Positions 9,135 through 17,133 of a DNA stretch of 64,000 bases are shown one piece after another. This DNA is from Maribellus sp. YY47. Lineage in GTDB: Bacteria > Bacteroidota > Bacteroidia > Bacteroidales > Prolixibacteraceae. The position numbers were made by a program, and so were the translations under genes. Position 1 is the first letter of the stretch; each line of letters opens with the position of its first letter. The notes under the pieces are model-generated. The model was not told the DNA's origin. It made no database searches and saw only the letters and a list, made by a program, of their open reading frames with translations. The stretch lies in NCBI RefSeq assembly GCF_023111095.1, contig NZ_JALGYW010000022.1:22591-86590 (forward strand). Reading direction: 5' to 3'.

Positions 9135-10475
9135 TTAAACGAATTCTACCGGTTTTCGGTTAATCCATTGTCCGCGGGTAAAATCCGGGAAATACTGGGG
9201 AGAACTACCTGTTGCAATAGAAGCTTCCGAAAGTGGTGTTACCGCACTCCAGGCAGCTGCATCGTATACGTCCATAACCGGTTGGCGTTGTTCTTTAACG
9301 GAATTAATAAATTCGCGGGTCACAAAATAGTCGATACCGCCGTGGCCCGATCCATTAGCAATTTCGCCGTATTTTTTCCAGAGCGGATGGTCGTATTTAT
9401 CCTGCCAGGCCTGGAAATCATCCCAGGTATGTGCCGGACTTTGTCCTTCGATATGAATACGACGGGTACCGTAATCGAAGTCGGTAACTCCATCGGTTCC
9501 TGCCACATGGAAATTCAATGAATACGGACGCGGCAGGTTACAATCGTGGGTCACAATAATGGTTTCTCCGTTGGTTGTTTTTATCACCGAAGTAATAATG
9601 TCTCCCTGTTTCCACGGAAGTTGGGCATACGGATGATCTTTACCTCCCTTTTCTTCGATATAATCTTTCAGTCCCACTGCTTTTGTGGCTGTCGAAGTCA
9701 GATACAGGAAGCGGTTACCCCGGTTAATGTCTAACATGGCTGCAACCGGTCCCAATCCGTGTGTTGGATAAACATCGGCATTACGTTTGAGCGAGTGTTG
9801 TGTCCTCCAACGGGCCTCTCCCTGTGCACCTTCACCAAATTTCAGGTCCTGGTTGAATTTAACGTCAAGCAAACTGTGGCGGTAACCGCAACGGGCGTGT
9901 ACCACTTCTCCGAAAATTCCCTGTTTTACCATGTTCATTACTGCCATGGCATCGCGGCGGTAATTTACATTTTCAAGGATCATACAAGGCATTCCGGTAG
10001 CTTCTGATGTATTAACCAGGTCCCAGCATTCTTCAATCGTATTGGCAGCCGAAACTTCAACAGCTGCATACTTGCCAGCTTTCATGGTTGCCACAGCCAT
10101 GCGGGTGTGCCACAGCCATGGAGTGGCAATGATAACACCATCAATATCTTCACGTTTTAGCATTTCGAGGTAGGCATATTCGCCGTCAGAATACACTGCC
10201 GGTTCAGGTTTTCCCAGATCGCTCAGCATTTTTTTTGTGCTAGCAACTGCTGCCGGATCGATATCGCAGAAAGCGGTTACTTTCACTCCTTCTGTAATTG
10301 CGGCTCTGTGTACGTGACCCCGGCCACGTCCGCCAACTCCGATGAAAGCGATGTTCACCTCACCGTTCTTACTTTTTTTTGATAGTCCTGCCTTGGCAAT
10401 GTGAGGAGCTGCAAACAGTCCAACACCGGCTGCGGTGGTCGTTTTTAAAAACGATCTTCGGTTTGATATTGTCAT
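9135..10475 (-). CDS. Tat-exported Gfo/Idh/MocA enzyme, GH109-like alpha-N-acetylgalactosaminidase
   Basis: A 446-aa protein with a Tat leader (NRRSFLKTTTAAG). An NAD-binding Rossmann domain with IGVGGRGRGHVHRA lies near residue 45, and a C-terminal alpha/beta domain follows. Segments such as LENVNYRRDAMAVMNMV, YPTHGLGPVAAMLDINRGNR, WKQGDIIT and SGHGGIDYFV closely follow the glycoside hydrolase family 109 pattern known from the Elizabethkingia enzyme. Those enzymes cleave alpha-GalNAc by an oxidation-elimination route using tightly bound NAD. Tat export fits, because the cofactor must be loaded before export. It is monocistronic with its own terminator. The GH109 placement is from recalled motifs; a different sugar specificity remains possible. 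Confidence 0.8.
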   Translation of the reverse strand: MTISNRRSFLKTTTAAGVGLFAAPHIAKAGLSKKSKNGEVNIAFIGVGGRGRGHVHRAAITEGVKVTAFCDIDPAAVASTKKMLSDLGKPEPAVYSDGEYAYLEMLKREDIDGVIIATPWLWHTRMAVATMKAGKYAAVEVSAANTIEECWDLVNTSEATGMPCMILENVNYRRDAMAVMNMVKQGIFGEVVHARCGYRHSLLDVKFNQDLKFGEGAQGEARWRTQHSLKRNADVYPTHGLGPVAAMLDINRGNRFLYLTSTATKAVGLKDYIEEKGGKDHPYAQLPWKQGDIITSVIKTTNGETIIVTHDCNLPRPYSLNFHVAGTDGVTDFDYGTRRIHIEGQSPAHTWDDFQAWQDKYDHPLWKKYGEIANGSGHGGIDYFVTREFINSVKEQRQPVMDVYDAAAWSAVTPLSEASIATGSSPQYFPDFTRGQWINRKPVEFV

Positions 10476-10740
10476 TTCGTATATGATTTAAGTTAAAGAT
10501 GCTAATGTATCAATTTTGCAGCTCATATTGTTGAATAATTTATATAAATGCAGAACACTTTGGAAATATATTAAAATCTATAAGTGGTCTCAGTCGCTCA
10601 AAATTCTTATCGCCCGTTAATGCTGGCAATTTTTACACCTGCTTATTTTTCATCGGAAGTGAAACCGGGAAAGCACATACATTCGCCGGAGATTTGTTCT
10701 TTCTGATAACATAAAATAATTGTCTATTTTTACGTTTTTA

Positions 10741-11541
10741 ATGAAAAAAGCTATGTATAAACTATTCGTGCTGTTTGTTTTTCTGCCGTTTTTGACGTTT
10801 TCGCAAGTCAATCAAACCGATGCAAACGGGTTACGCCAGGGCTTATGGAAAAAAACGCAAGCCAACGGAAGACCTGTTTACGAAGGATCTTTTAAAGACG
10901 GTAAACCGGTGGGAGAGTGGAAACGCTATCATCCGGGCGGACAGCTGAAAGCTTTAATTGAATACCGCGGCGACACGGCCCATACGCAATTGTTTGATGT
11001 TTGGCGGAAGAAACTCGCAGAAGGAGATTACTTCGAAGAAAAGAAGACCGGCGTTTGGTTGGTTTTTAAGGAAAATCAAAAAGTAGCCGATGAGGAATAT
11101 CGCAATGGAGTGAAAGACGGCGTTTCGCATCGTTACTACGATACGGGCGAGGTAATGGAAGAAAGCCACTGGAAAAATGGCATGCAGGAAGGCGATTACC
11201 AGGTGTTTTTTAAAACAGGCGAGCCTTACATGCAGTGCAAAATGAAAAATAACATGCGTAACGGGTTGTTCCTGGTGTATTTCGAAAATGGTCAGCAGGA
11301 GACAGTTGGCGGGTATAAAGATAACTTGCGTAACGGCGAATGGAAATATTACAATGAAGAGGGAAAACACCAGTATTCGCTGTTTTACGAAGAGGGAAGA
11401 ATTCTGAATCCGCAGGTTCGCGACAGTATTGACAATCTGCAAATGAAAGAACTGGAGAAAAATAGAAGCCACTTGCTCGATCCTGAAAAATTTATGCAGG
11501 ATCCTTCGGAGTATATGATGCAGAACAAAATGTTCCGGTAA
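10741..11541 (+). CDS. Exported MORN/YwqK-repeat protein
   Basis: About 266 aa. A signal peptide (MKKAMYKLFVLFVFLPFLTFSQ) precedes tandem copies of a roughly 22-residue repeat of the form G-x-W-K-x-Y-x-x-x-G-x-x, for example VGEWKRYHPGGQL and NGEWKYYNEEGK. These belong to the MORN-2/YwqK antitoxin-repeat family, common in Bacteroidota as secreted or outer-membrane-associated proteins of unknown role. The ATG at 10741 was preferred over a TTG at 10720; an ATG at 10753 is also usable. The C-terminal 40 residues are charged and helical (LQMKELEKNRSHLLDPEKF). It is followed after 50 bp by the subtilase gene on the same strand. No toxin gene is adjacent, so the antitoxin name should not be taken as function. 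Confidence 0.75.
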   Translation: MKKAMYKLFVLFVFLPFLTFSQVNQTDANGLRQGLWKKTQANGRPVYEGSFKDGKPVGEWKRYHPGGQLKALIEYRGDTAHTQLFDVWRKKLAEGDYFEEKKTGVWLVFKENQKVADEEYRNGVKDGVSHRYYDTGEVMEESHWKNGMQEGDYQVFFKTGEPYMQCKMKNNMRNGLFLVYFENGQQETVGGYKDNLRNGEWKYYNEEGKHQYSLFYEEGRILNPQVRDSIDNLQMKELEKNRSHLLDPEKFMQDPSEYMMQNKMFR

Positions 11542-11591
11542 ACCCTGTCTATATTTTGATTAAATTGGCGGGACAATTTGAAATACGCTAA

Positions 11592-13229
11592 ATGACTCGA
11601 TACCTCACACTGCTGTTTTTTTTGTTAACTATTGGAACACAGGCATTCGGACAAAATTATTACTGGATTGCCTTCTCCGATAAAAACGAAACCGAATATT
11701 CTTTGTCATCGCCCGGGGCTTATTTGTCAGAAAGGGCCATTCAGCGCAGAACACAACAAAACATTCCCATCGATTCACTGGATCTTCCGGTAAATAAAAC
11801 GTATATCGATTCGGTACTTACACTTGATGTGACGTTTGTTCATTCTTCAAAATGGTTGAACGGGATCACCGTAAAAACGGAAATCGACAGTTTGGATACC
11901 TTGTTGCTACCCTGGACTTTTATTATCGAAGTTCAAAAAACAAAACCCGCAGTAATCACTAAAAGTGCGGCAGATAAGTTTGCGGAAGAATCATTTTCCG
12001 AAGCTGATCCGATCGATACTTCGCTGTATGGCGCATCGGTTCATCAGGTAGGAATGATGGAAGGCCAGTTTCTGCACAATCAGGGCTATAAAGGCGAAGG
12101 ACTTCAGATTGCGGTCCTCGACGGCGGATTTGAAAGCGCTGATACATTGCCGGCTCTGGATAGCCTGTGGGCCAACAATCAGATTTTGGGCACCCGGGAT
12201 TTTGTCGACCCGCAAAGTGATTTTTTTAGTACGAATTATCACGGAATGAGTGTTTTGTCGTGCATGGGAGGGAACTATTCCGGGAAATTGATCGGCACGG
12301 CACCCAAAGCATCCTACTGGTTGTTGCGTGCTGAGGATGATGATACCGAATATATTGTGGAGGAAGATAACTGGGCTGCTGCTGCCGAATTTGCCGACAG
12401 CGTGGGGGCCGATATTATTAATTCTTCGCTGGGCTATTTTATGTTTGACGATCCGAAAACCGATCATACCTACGCCGATATGGACGGGAAAACAACCCGT
12501 ATTACACGAGCGGCCAATATTGCCGCTTCAAGAGGAATGCTCGTATTTGCAAGCGCCGGAAATGAACGGAACGACAGTTGGTTCCGCATCATTGCACCGT
12601 CTGACGGAACAGGTGTAATAGGTGTTGGCGCGGTGGATCAAAATCTTGTTCCTGCCAACTTTTCTTCTGCCGGACCGGCAGCTGACGGGGCCATAAAACC
12701 TAACCTGGCGGCGATGGGCTACCGGTCGATTGCACAACTACGAAACGGAGTGATCGGACAAATCAACGGAACATCGTTTTCGTCTCCCATTCTGGCGGGA
12801 ATGGCAGCCTGTTTGTGGCAGCGGTTTCCGGAAAAATCTGCACTCGAAATCAAAGACGCCCTGGAAAAATCAGGTAGTAAATACCTTTCTCCCGACTCGC
12901 TGGTTGGCTATGGTATCCCCAATATGCGTTTAGCTGCTGAAATTCTGGATCCTTTATCGGCAAATATTGTCGAAACAAATAAACGCTGGAAGGTGTTTCC
13001 TAACCCAGTGAGCGATTTCCTTGTATTGGAACATTCGGGAACGATTCATTCATCCGAAATTCAACTTGAACTATATACCATCGACGGCCGTTTGAAAAAA
13101 CACTGGTTGTATCCGGCGACGCAGAGAATCGTATTAAACAACTGGACGGCGATGGAAATCGGAATTTACGTATTGAGAATAAGTACGGCATCAGGAACAG
13201 AGTCGGTAAAGGTCAACAAAATAAGGTAG
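11592..13229 (+). CDS. Secreted S8 subtilisin-like protease with T9SS signal
   Basis: A 545-aa protein: signal peptide to about residue 20 (ending FGQ), an N-terminal pro-like domain (residues 21-150), then a peptidase S8 domain with the triad D177 (AVLDGGF), H217 (YHGMSV) and S395 (GTSFSSP). The last 80 residues (VFPNPVSDFLVLEHSG and LYTIDGRL) are a type A type IX secretion sorting domain, so the enzyme should be displayed on the surface or released. The D-H-S spacing and motifs are typical and the enzyme looks active. Its stop at 13227-13229 directly abuts the xseA start with no spacer, so it probably shares a transcript with xseA. Confidence 0.92.
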   Translation: MTRYLTLLFFLLTIGTQAFGQNYYWIAFSDKNETEYSLSSPGAYLSERAIQRRTQQNIPIDSLDLPVNKTYIDSVLTLDVTFVHSSKWLNGITVKTEIDSLDTLLLPWTFIIEVQKTKPAVITKSAADKFAEESFSEADPIDTSLYGASVHQVGMMEGQFLHNQGYKGEGLQIAVLDGGFESADTLPALDSLWANNQILGTRDFVDPQSDFFSTNYHGMSVLSCMGGNYSGKLIGTAPKASYWLLRAEDDDTEYIVEEDNWAAAAEFADSVGADIINSSLGYFMFDDPKTDHTYADMDGKTTRITRAANIAASRGMLVFASAGNERNDSWFRIIAPSDGTGVIGVGAVDQNLVPANFSSAGPAADGAIKPNLAAMGYRSIAQLRNGVIGQINGTSFSSPILAGMAACLWQRFPEKSALEIKDALEKSGSKYLSPDSLVGYGIPNMRLAAEILDPLSANIVETNKRWKVFPNPVSDFLVLEHSGTIHSSEIQLELYTIDGRLKKHWLYPATQRIVLNNWTAMEIGIYVLRISTASGTESVKVNKIR

Positions 13230-14675
13230 ATGAATCAGAAACTCACTTTAACGGAACTGAATGAACAAATCAAGGATGCATTGTTGGATGCTTTCCCTGG
13301 AACGGTTTGGGTAGTGGCTGAAGTGAGTGAGTTAAAGGAAAACCGCAGCGGGCATTGTTATCTTGAATTGGTGGAAAAAGAAGGAAATGATATTACTGCG
13401 CGATCACGGGCCACGATTTGGTCGTATGCATACCGGATGTTAAAACCTTATTTTGAGACGACCACCGGACAACTTTTTTCACACGGCATAAAAATTCTGG
13501 TTCAGGCAACAGTGGAATATCATCCTGCGTACGGTTTAAGCCTGAATATCCGCGATATCGATCCAACCTACACCGTTGGCGACATGGCTTTGCAGCGAAA
13601 GCAGATCATCGAGCGTTTGCAAAACGAAGGTGTTTTCGAAATGAACAAGGAACTGGAACTTCCACTGGTTCCGCAGAAGATAGCTGTTATTTCTTCGGCA
13701 ACAGCTGCCGGTTATCAGGATTTCATGAATCAGCTTGAGAGCAATGAATATGGTTTCCGGTTTTATACGCATTTGTTTGAGGCTTATATGCAGGGAGCTG
13801 AAGCGGTTCCGTCGATCATACGCGCTTTGGAGCGGATTTTTCAGTACGACGATTTTTTTGATGCCGTTGTGATTATTCGGGGAGGAGGTGCCACTGCCGA
13901 CTTAAGTAGCTTTGATAATTACGACCTGGCCATAAACATTACGCAGTTTCCTTTGCCCGTAATTACAGGGATTGGCCATGAAAAGGATGACACGATTATC
14001 GATCTGGTGGCACATACCCGGCTAAAAACACCTACGGCGGTGGCTGAGTTTCTTGTTAACGGTGTAGAACGTTTTTACGAGCGTTTACTGGAAATGGAAA
14101 ATTCTATTGTGCAGTTAACGCGTGAAACCCTTCAGTTTCAAAAGGAAAGGCTGGAAGGCCTGGCTGAAAACCTCAGCGATACGGTTTCTGGTTTTATCCG
14201 GGATAAACAAAACAAGTTAACCCGTACCGGAAGCCGTTTGCAGCACGGAGTTAGTTCATTTTCGTTTGGGAAGCAGCGCGAACTGATTGGGCAAAAACAT
14301 CAACTTAATAAGGTACTTTCAGTTTGGTCGGTGGAAGCCCGGAACGAGCTCAACCGCAAACGTCGAATATTAAGAAGAGTGGCCGGAGAATCACTGTTAA
14401 AACAACAGGCGTTGCTGGACCGTGTTCAGCGAAAACTAGGAACCGAAGCTACTAAACGACTTTCGAAGGAAACAGACCGGATACGTTTGAATGAAAATAC
14501 GGTTCGTTTATTAACGCCCGAAAATGTGCTGAAAAGAGGATTTACACTAACTTTGAAGGAAGGGAAAATCATCAAGTCGGCAAAGGAACTGAACGTGGGA
14601 GAAGAGCTGGAAACCCGCTTTGCGGATGGCAATGTAAAAAGTAAGATCACAAATAAAACCGAAAATGGTAAGTAA
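13230..14675 (+). CDS. xseA: Exodeoxyribonuclease VII large subunit
   Basis: 481 aa. An N-terminal OB-fold (about residues 5-100, LTLTELNEQIKDALLDAFPG) is followed by the Exonuc_VII_L catalytic domain containing IRGGGATADLSSFDNYDLA and GIGHEKDDTIIDLVAH, then a long coiled-coil region and a C-terminal segment starting LKRGFTLTLKEG. With XseB it degrades single-stranded DNA in both directions to oligonucleotides, in the cytosol. The start codon immediately follows the subtilase stop, and the 3' end overlaps xseB by 11 bp, implying translational coupling of the two subunits. Confidence 0.97.
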   Translation: MNQKLTLTELNEQIKDALLDAFPGTVWVVAEVSELKENRSGHCYLELVEKEGNDITARSRATIWSYAYRMLKPYFETTTGQLFSHGIKILVQATVEYHPAYGLSLNIRDIDPTYTVGDMALQRKQIIERLQNEGVFEMNKELELPLVPQKIAVISSATAAGYQDFMNQLESNEYGFRFYTHLFEAYMQGAEAVPSIIRALERIFQYDDFFDAVVIIRGGGATADLSSFDNYDLAINITQFPLPVITGIGHEKDDTIIDLVAHTRLKTPTAVAEFLVNGVERFYERLLEMENSIVQLTRETLQFQKERLEGLAENLSDTVSGFIRDKQNKLTRTGSRLQHGVSSFSFGKQRELIGQKHQLNKVLSVWSVEARNELNRKRRILRRVAGESLLKQQALLDRVQRKLGTEATKRLSKETDRIRLNENTVRLLTPENVLKRGFTLTLKEGKIIKSAKELNVGEELETRFADGNVKSKITNKTENGK

Positions 14676-14865
14676 GAAAATATCGTACAGCGAAGCAATG
14701 GCCGAAATCGAAGAGATTCTTGAAAAAATCGAGAGCGAAGAACTGGATGTGGATGAACTGGCCGAAAAAGTAAAACGCGTTTCAAGCCTGCTAAAAACCT
14801 GCAAAGACAAGCTGACTCAAACCAACGAGCAGGTGGAGCAGATTCTGAAAGAAATGGAAGATTAA
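14665..14865 (+). CDS. xseB: Exodeoxyribonuclease VII small subunit
   Basis: A 66-aa helical protein with the Exonuc_VII_S pattern SYSEAMAEIEEILEKIES followed by a second helix. The size and its overlap with the 3' end of xseA are typical. It binds along the long helices of XseA and is needed for activity. It continues, after ten bases, into the DUF2007 gene. Confidence 0.95.
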   Translation: MVSKKISYSEAMAEIEEILEKIESEELDVDELAEKVKRVSSLLKTCKDKLTQTNEQVEQILKEMED

Positions 14866-14875
14866 AACTTATGAT

Positions 14876-15106
14876 ATGAACACACAAGATGAAATTGTAA
14901 AAGTTTATACCGGTGACGAGTTTATGGTCAACAGGATCAAACAGGAATTGGAGTTGCACGGTATTTTTAGTCTGATCAAAGATGGTTATGGTCAGGGAAT
15001 TTCGGCAGGTTTTGTTGGTGGAGTCCAGTCTGCCATCGAATTGTATGTCCGTGAAGAAGATTTAAAAGCGGCAATTGAAACAATCGAAGCAATTACAGAA
15101 GCATAA
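14876..15106 (+). CDS. DUF2007 domain protein
   Basis: 76 aa, matching the small DUF2007 (putative signal-transducing) family: VKVYTGDEFMVNRIKQELE at the start, a Gly-rich centre (GYGQGISAG) and a C-terminal strand-helix IELYVREEDLKAAIETI, which gives a ferredoxin-like beta-alpha-beta fold. No biochemical role is established. It lies in the xseA-xseB-deoC run with ten bases before it, and its stop is one base from the deoC start. Confidence 0.75.
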   Translation: MNTQDEIVKVYTGDEFMVNRIKQELELHGIFSLIKDGYGQGISAGFVGGVQSAIELYVREEDLKAAIETIEAITEA

Positions 15107-15107
15107 T

Positions 15108-15788
15108 ATGTATAGAATAGAACAGGTTGCAAAAACCATCGATCATGCGGTGTTAAAGCCCGATCAAACGCTGGCCGATTTGGAAGCCAACGCAAAGATG
15201 TGTGCTAAATACGGGGTTTTCAGTATGTGTGTAAAACCTTGTGATATAAAAGCCGCAAAAGAGTTGCTGAAAGACAGTGATGTAAAAGTGTCGTGTGTGT
15301 TGAGTTTTCCGCATGGCGCCGATGCTACACCGGTAAAAGTGTTTCAGGCTCAACAGGCCATTGAAGACGGTGTCGATGAAATTGACATGGTGATGAACAT
15401 CGGGCGTTTTCTTTCAGGTGAATACGAATATGTTTTACAGGATATAAAAGCAGTTGTGGAGGTGGCACATCAGCATGGAATTTTGGTAAAAGTAATCCAG
15501 GAAAGTGGTTTCCTTACCCCGGAACAAATTGCGAAAGCCTGCGAACTGTCATATGAAGCCGGTGCCGATTATGTAAAAACTTCCACAGGATTCGGACCGG
15601 GCGGGGCCAAACCCGAATACATCGACGTGATGGTAAAAACCGTTGGCGCTAAAATGAAAGTCAAAGCCTCGGGAGGAATCCGCAGTTGGGAAGATGCGGT
15701 TGCATTTTTAGACCAAGGAGCTGACCGCCTGGGAATAGGATCAACTGAAACCGTGCTGAAAGGCGGTGTGGCCGATGGGGACTACTAG
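15108..15788 (+). CDS. deoC: Deoxyribose-phosphate aldolase
   Basis: A 226-aa class I aldolase of TIM-barrel fold. The Schiff-base lysine is K157 in the YVKTSTGFG strand, with D93 in EIDMVMNIG and a second lysine in KVKASGGIR (about residue 187) completing the active site. It splits 2-deoxyribose-5-phosphate to acetaldehyde and glyceraldehyde-3-phosphate in nucleoside salvage. The frame is open upstream to 15075, but the ATG at 15108 is correct: it leaves one base between the DUF2007 stop and this start, and puts YRIEQVAKTIDHAVLKP at the N-terminus as in other members. A proximal usual ETC motif is replaced here by QESG. Confidence 0.95.
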   Translation: MYRIEQVAKTIDHAVLKPDQTLADLEANAKMCAKYGVFSMCVKPCDIKAAKELLKDSDVKVSCVLSFPHGADATPVKVFQAQQAIEDGVDEIDMVMNIGRFLSGEYEYVLQDIKAVVEVAHQHGILVKVIQESGFLTPEQIAKACELSYEAGADYVKTSTGFGPGGAKPEYIDVMVKTVGAKMKVKASGGIRSWEDAVAFLDQGADRLGIGSTETVLKGGVADGDY

Positions 15789-15905
15789 GAAATAGTCTCA
15801 TTTTTTTTCGCGAAAAAAACAGCCATATTTGTGCTTCGTTTAACTGAAATGTTGAAAAAGCAACTTGGTTTCTTTTCTGCATTTCGCGATTGACAGGGAT
15901 TGGGA

Positions 15906-17036
15906 ATGTATTTTTTAGACGGAGACAGAATTTATATAAAACCGGAACGTGCGTGTTCTACACTTGAAGAGCAAGTGGAGAGCTGTTGTGTAAAGTTGCT
16001 GAAAATCAATTCGGGGAAGCGTATTTTTAAGCTCAACTTTTTTGTTGATACCGAATCGGATGAGGCTTATGCAGGACTCCGAAGCCGTGTCAAAAAACGT
16101 ATAACAGAGCTGTTCTCCGAGAATATTATTCTGTCGTTTATAGCCCAGCCGCCTCTTACCTGCAAAATTATTGTGGAAGCACTTTACTACGATCCGGAAA
16201 TCTGGGAGATGAAAACTATTTCCGATGGGGAAAATGGTGCGGCGGTTTTTAGCAACCACAAAATGCAAATACTGGTGGGTAACGTACATACCAATCGGGA
16301 GGCATGCTGTAAACTCAGCTCGGAACAGGCATTTGGCGCGTTGAACGAGGTACTTGAAAACGCTGATTTTGGCATCGGGAACATTATCCGGCAATGGAAT
16401 TACCTCGAAAATATTCTTGGTTTCGATGGAAATGAGCAGCGCTACCAGGCTTTTAACGATGTGCGTTCGCATTATTACGGTTCGGTTTTCGAGAAAAACG
16501 GATACCCGGCAGCTACCGGAATTGGGATGAACCGTGGCGGCGTTATTATTGAATTTGTTGCCGTTAAAGGAAAAGGATTTGTAACGCGTCCTGTCGATAA
16601 TCCCGGACAGATTTCGGCGCACAATTACAGCGAGAACGTATTGGTCGGTGAGGAGTGCAGCGTAAAAACCACTCCAAAATTTGAACGGGCCCGCTACTTC
16701 AATTACGAAGATAAAAAGCTTATTTTTATTTCGGGGACTGCTTCTATTACCGGCGAGCTTACAGTGGGAGTCGGCGATCCGGTTCATCAAACCGAAGTGA
16801 CCATTCAAAACATACAGCGTTTATATTCCGATGAGGTACTTCAAAATCTGTCGGACGAAAAGTTGGAAGCCAAATACGGCCACGCCCGCGTGTATGTTAA
16901 GAACCGGAAAGATTTTCATCCGATTCGAAAAACCTTCAAAAAGCATTTTGGGAACCTGCCGGTGGTTTATATCATTGCCGATATTTGCCGAACCGATCTG
17001 TTGGTTGAAATCGAGGGCAAGGTGATTTTGGAATAA
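15906..17036 (+). CDS. Chorismatase-like protein (FkbO/Hyg5 family, RidA-type fold)
   Basis: About 376 aa from the ATG at 15906 (a TTG at 15900 is possible). The C-terminal half contains IFISGTASITGE (near residue 275), then a GD-x-x-x-Q-T-x-x-T-x-x-N-I run, and near the end VYIIADICRTDLLVEIEG. These are the hallmark blocks of the chorismatase family (FkbO, Hyg5, XanB2), whose C-terminal domain has the RidA/YjgF trimer fold. Such enzymes remove pyruvate from chorismate to give a dihydrodiol, 3-hydroxybenzoate or 4-hydroxybenzoate. The N-terminal half is less conserved. There is no biosynthetic cluster around it; the next gene is on the opposite strand. Which product class it makes, or whether it is a related non-chorismate enzyme, cannot be decided by eye. 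Confidence 0.7.
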   Translation: MYFLDGDRIYIKPERACSTLEEQVESCCVKLLKINSGKRIFKLNFFVDTESDEAYAGLRSRVKKRITELFSENIILSFIAQPPLTCKIIVEALYYDPEIWEMKTISDGENGAAVFSNHKMQILVGNVHTNREACCKLSSEQAFGALNEVLENADFGIGNIIRQWNYLENILGFDGNEQRYQAFNDVRSHYYGSVFEKNGYPAATGIGMNRGGVIIEFVAVKGKGFVTRPVDNPGQISAHNYSENVLVGEECSVKTTPKFERARYFNYEDKKLIFISGTASITGELTVGVGDPVHQTEVTIQNIQRLYSDEVLQNLSDEKLEAKYGHARVYVKNRKDFHPIRKTFKKHFGNLPVVYIIADICRTDLLVEIEGKVILE

Positions 17037-17133
17037 CCCGGATGCGAAGTTCTGTGCCTTCTCTGTGAACTCTGTGGTAAAAACAGAAACACAAAGTATC
17101 ACAAAGAAGGCACAAAGTATCACAAATAGATTG

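Noticed and set aside
10741..11541. Toxin-antitoxin module named from the YwqK label
   Set aside because: The protein has a signal peptide and no partner toxin gene beside it. The repeat family is common in exported proteins.
15800..15820. T8-CG-CG-A7 palindrome after deoC as a terminator
   Set aside because: It has no loop and almost only A-T pairs, so it would not form a stable RNA hairpin. It is left as an AT palindrome.
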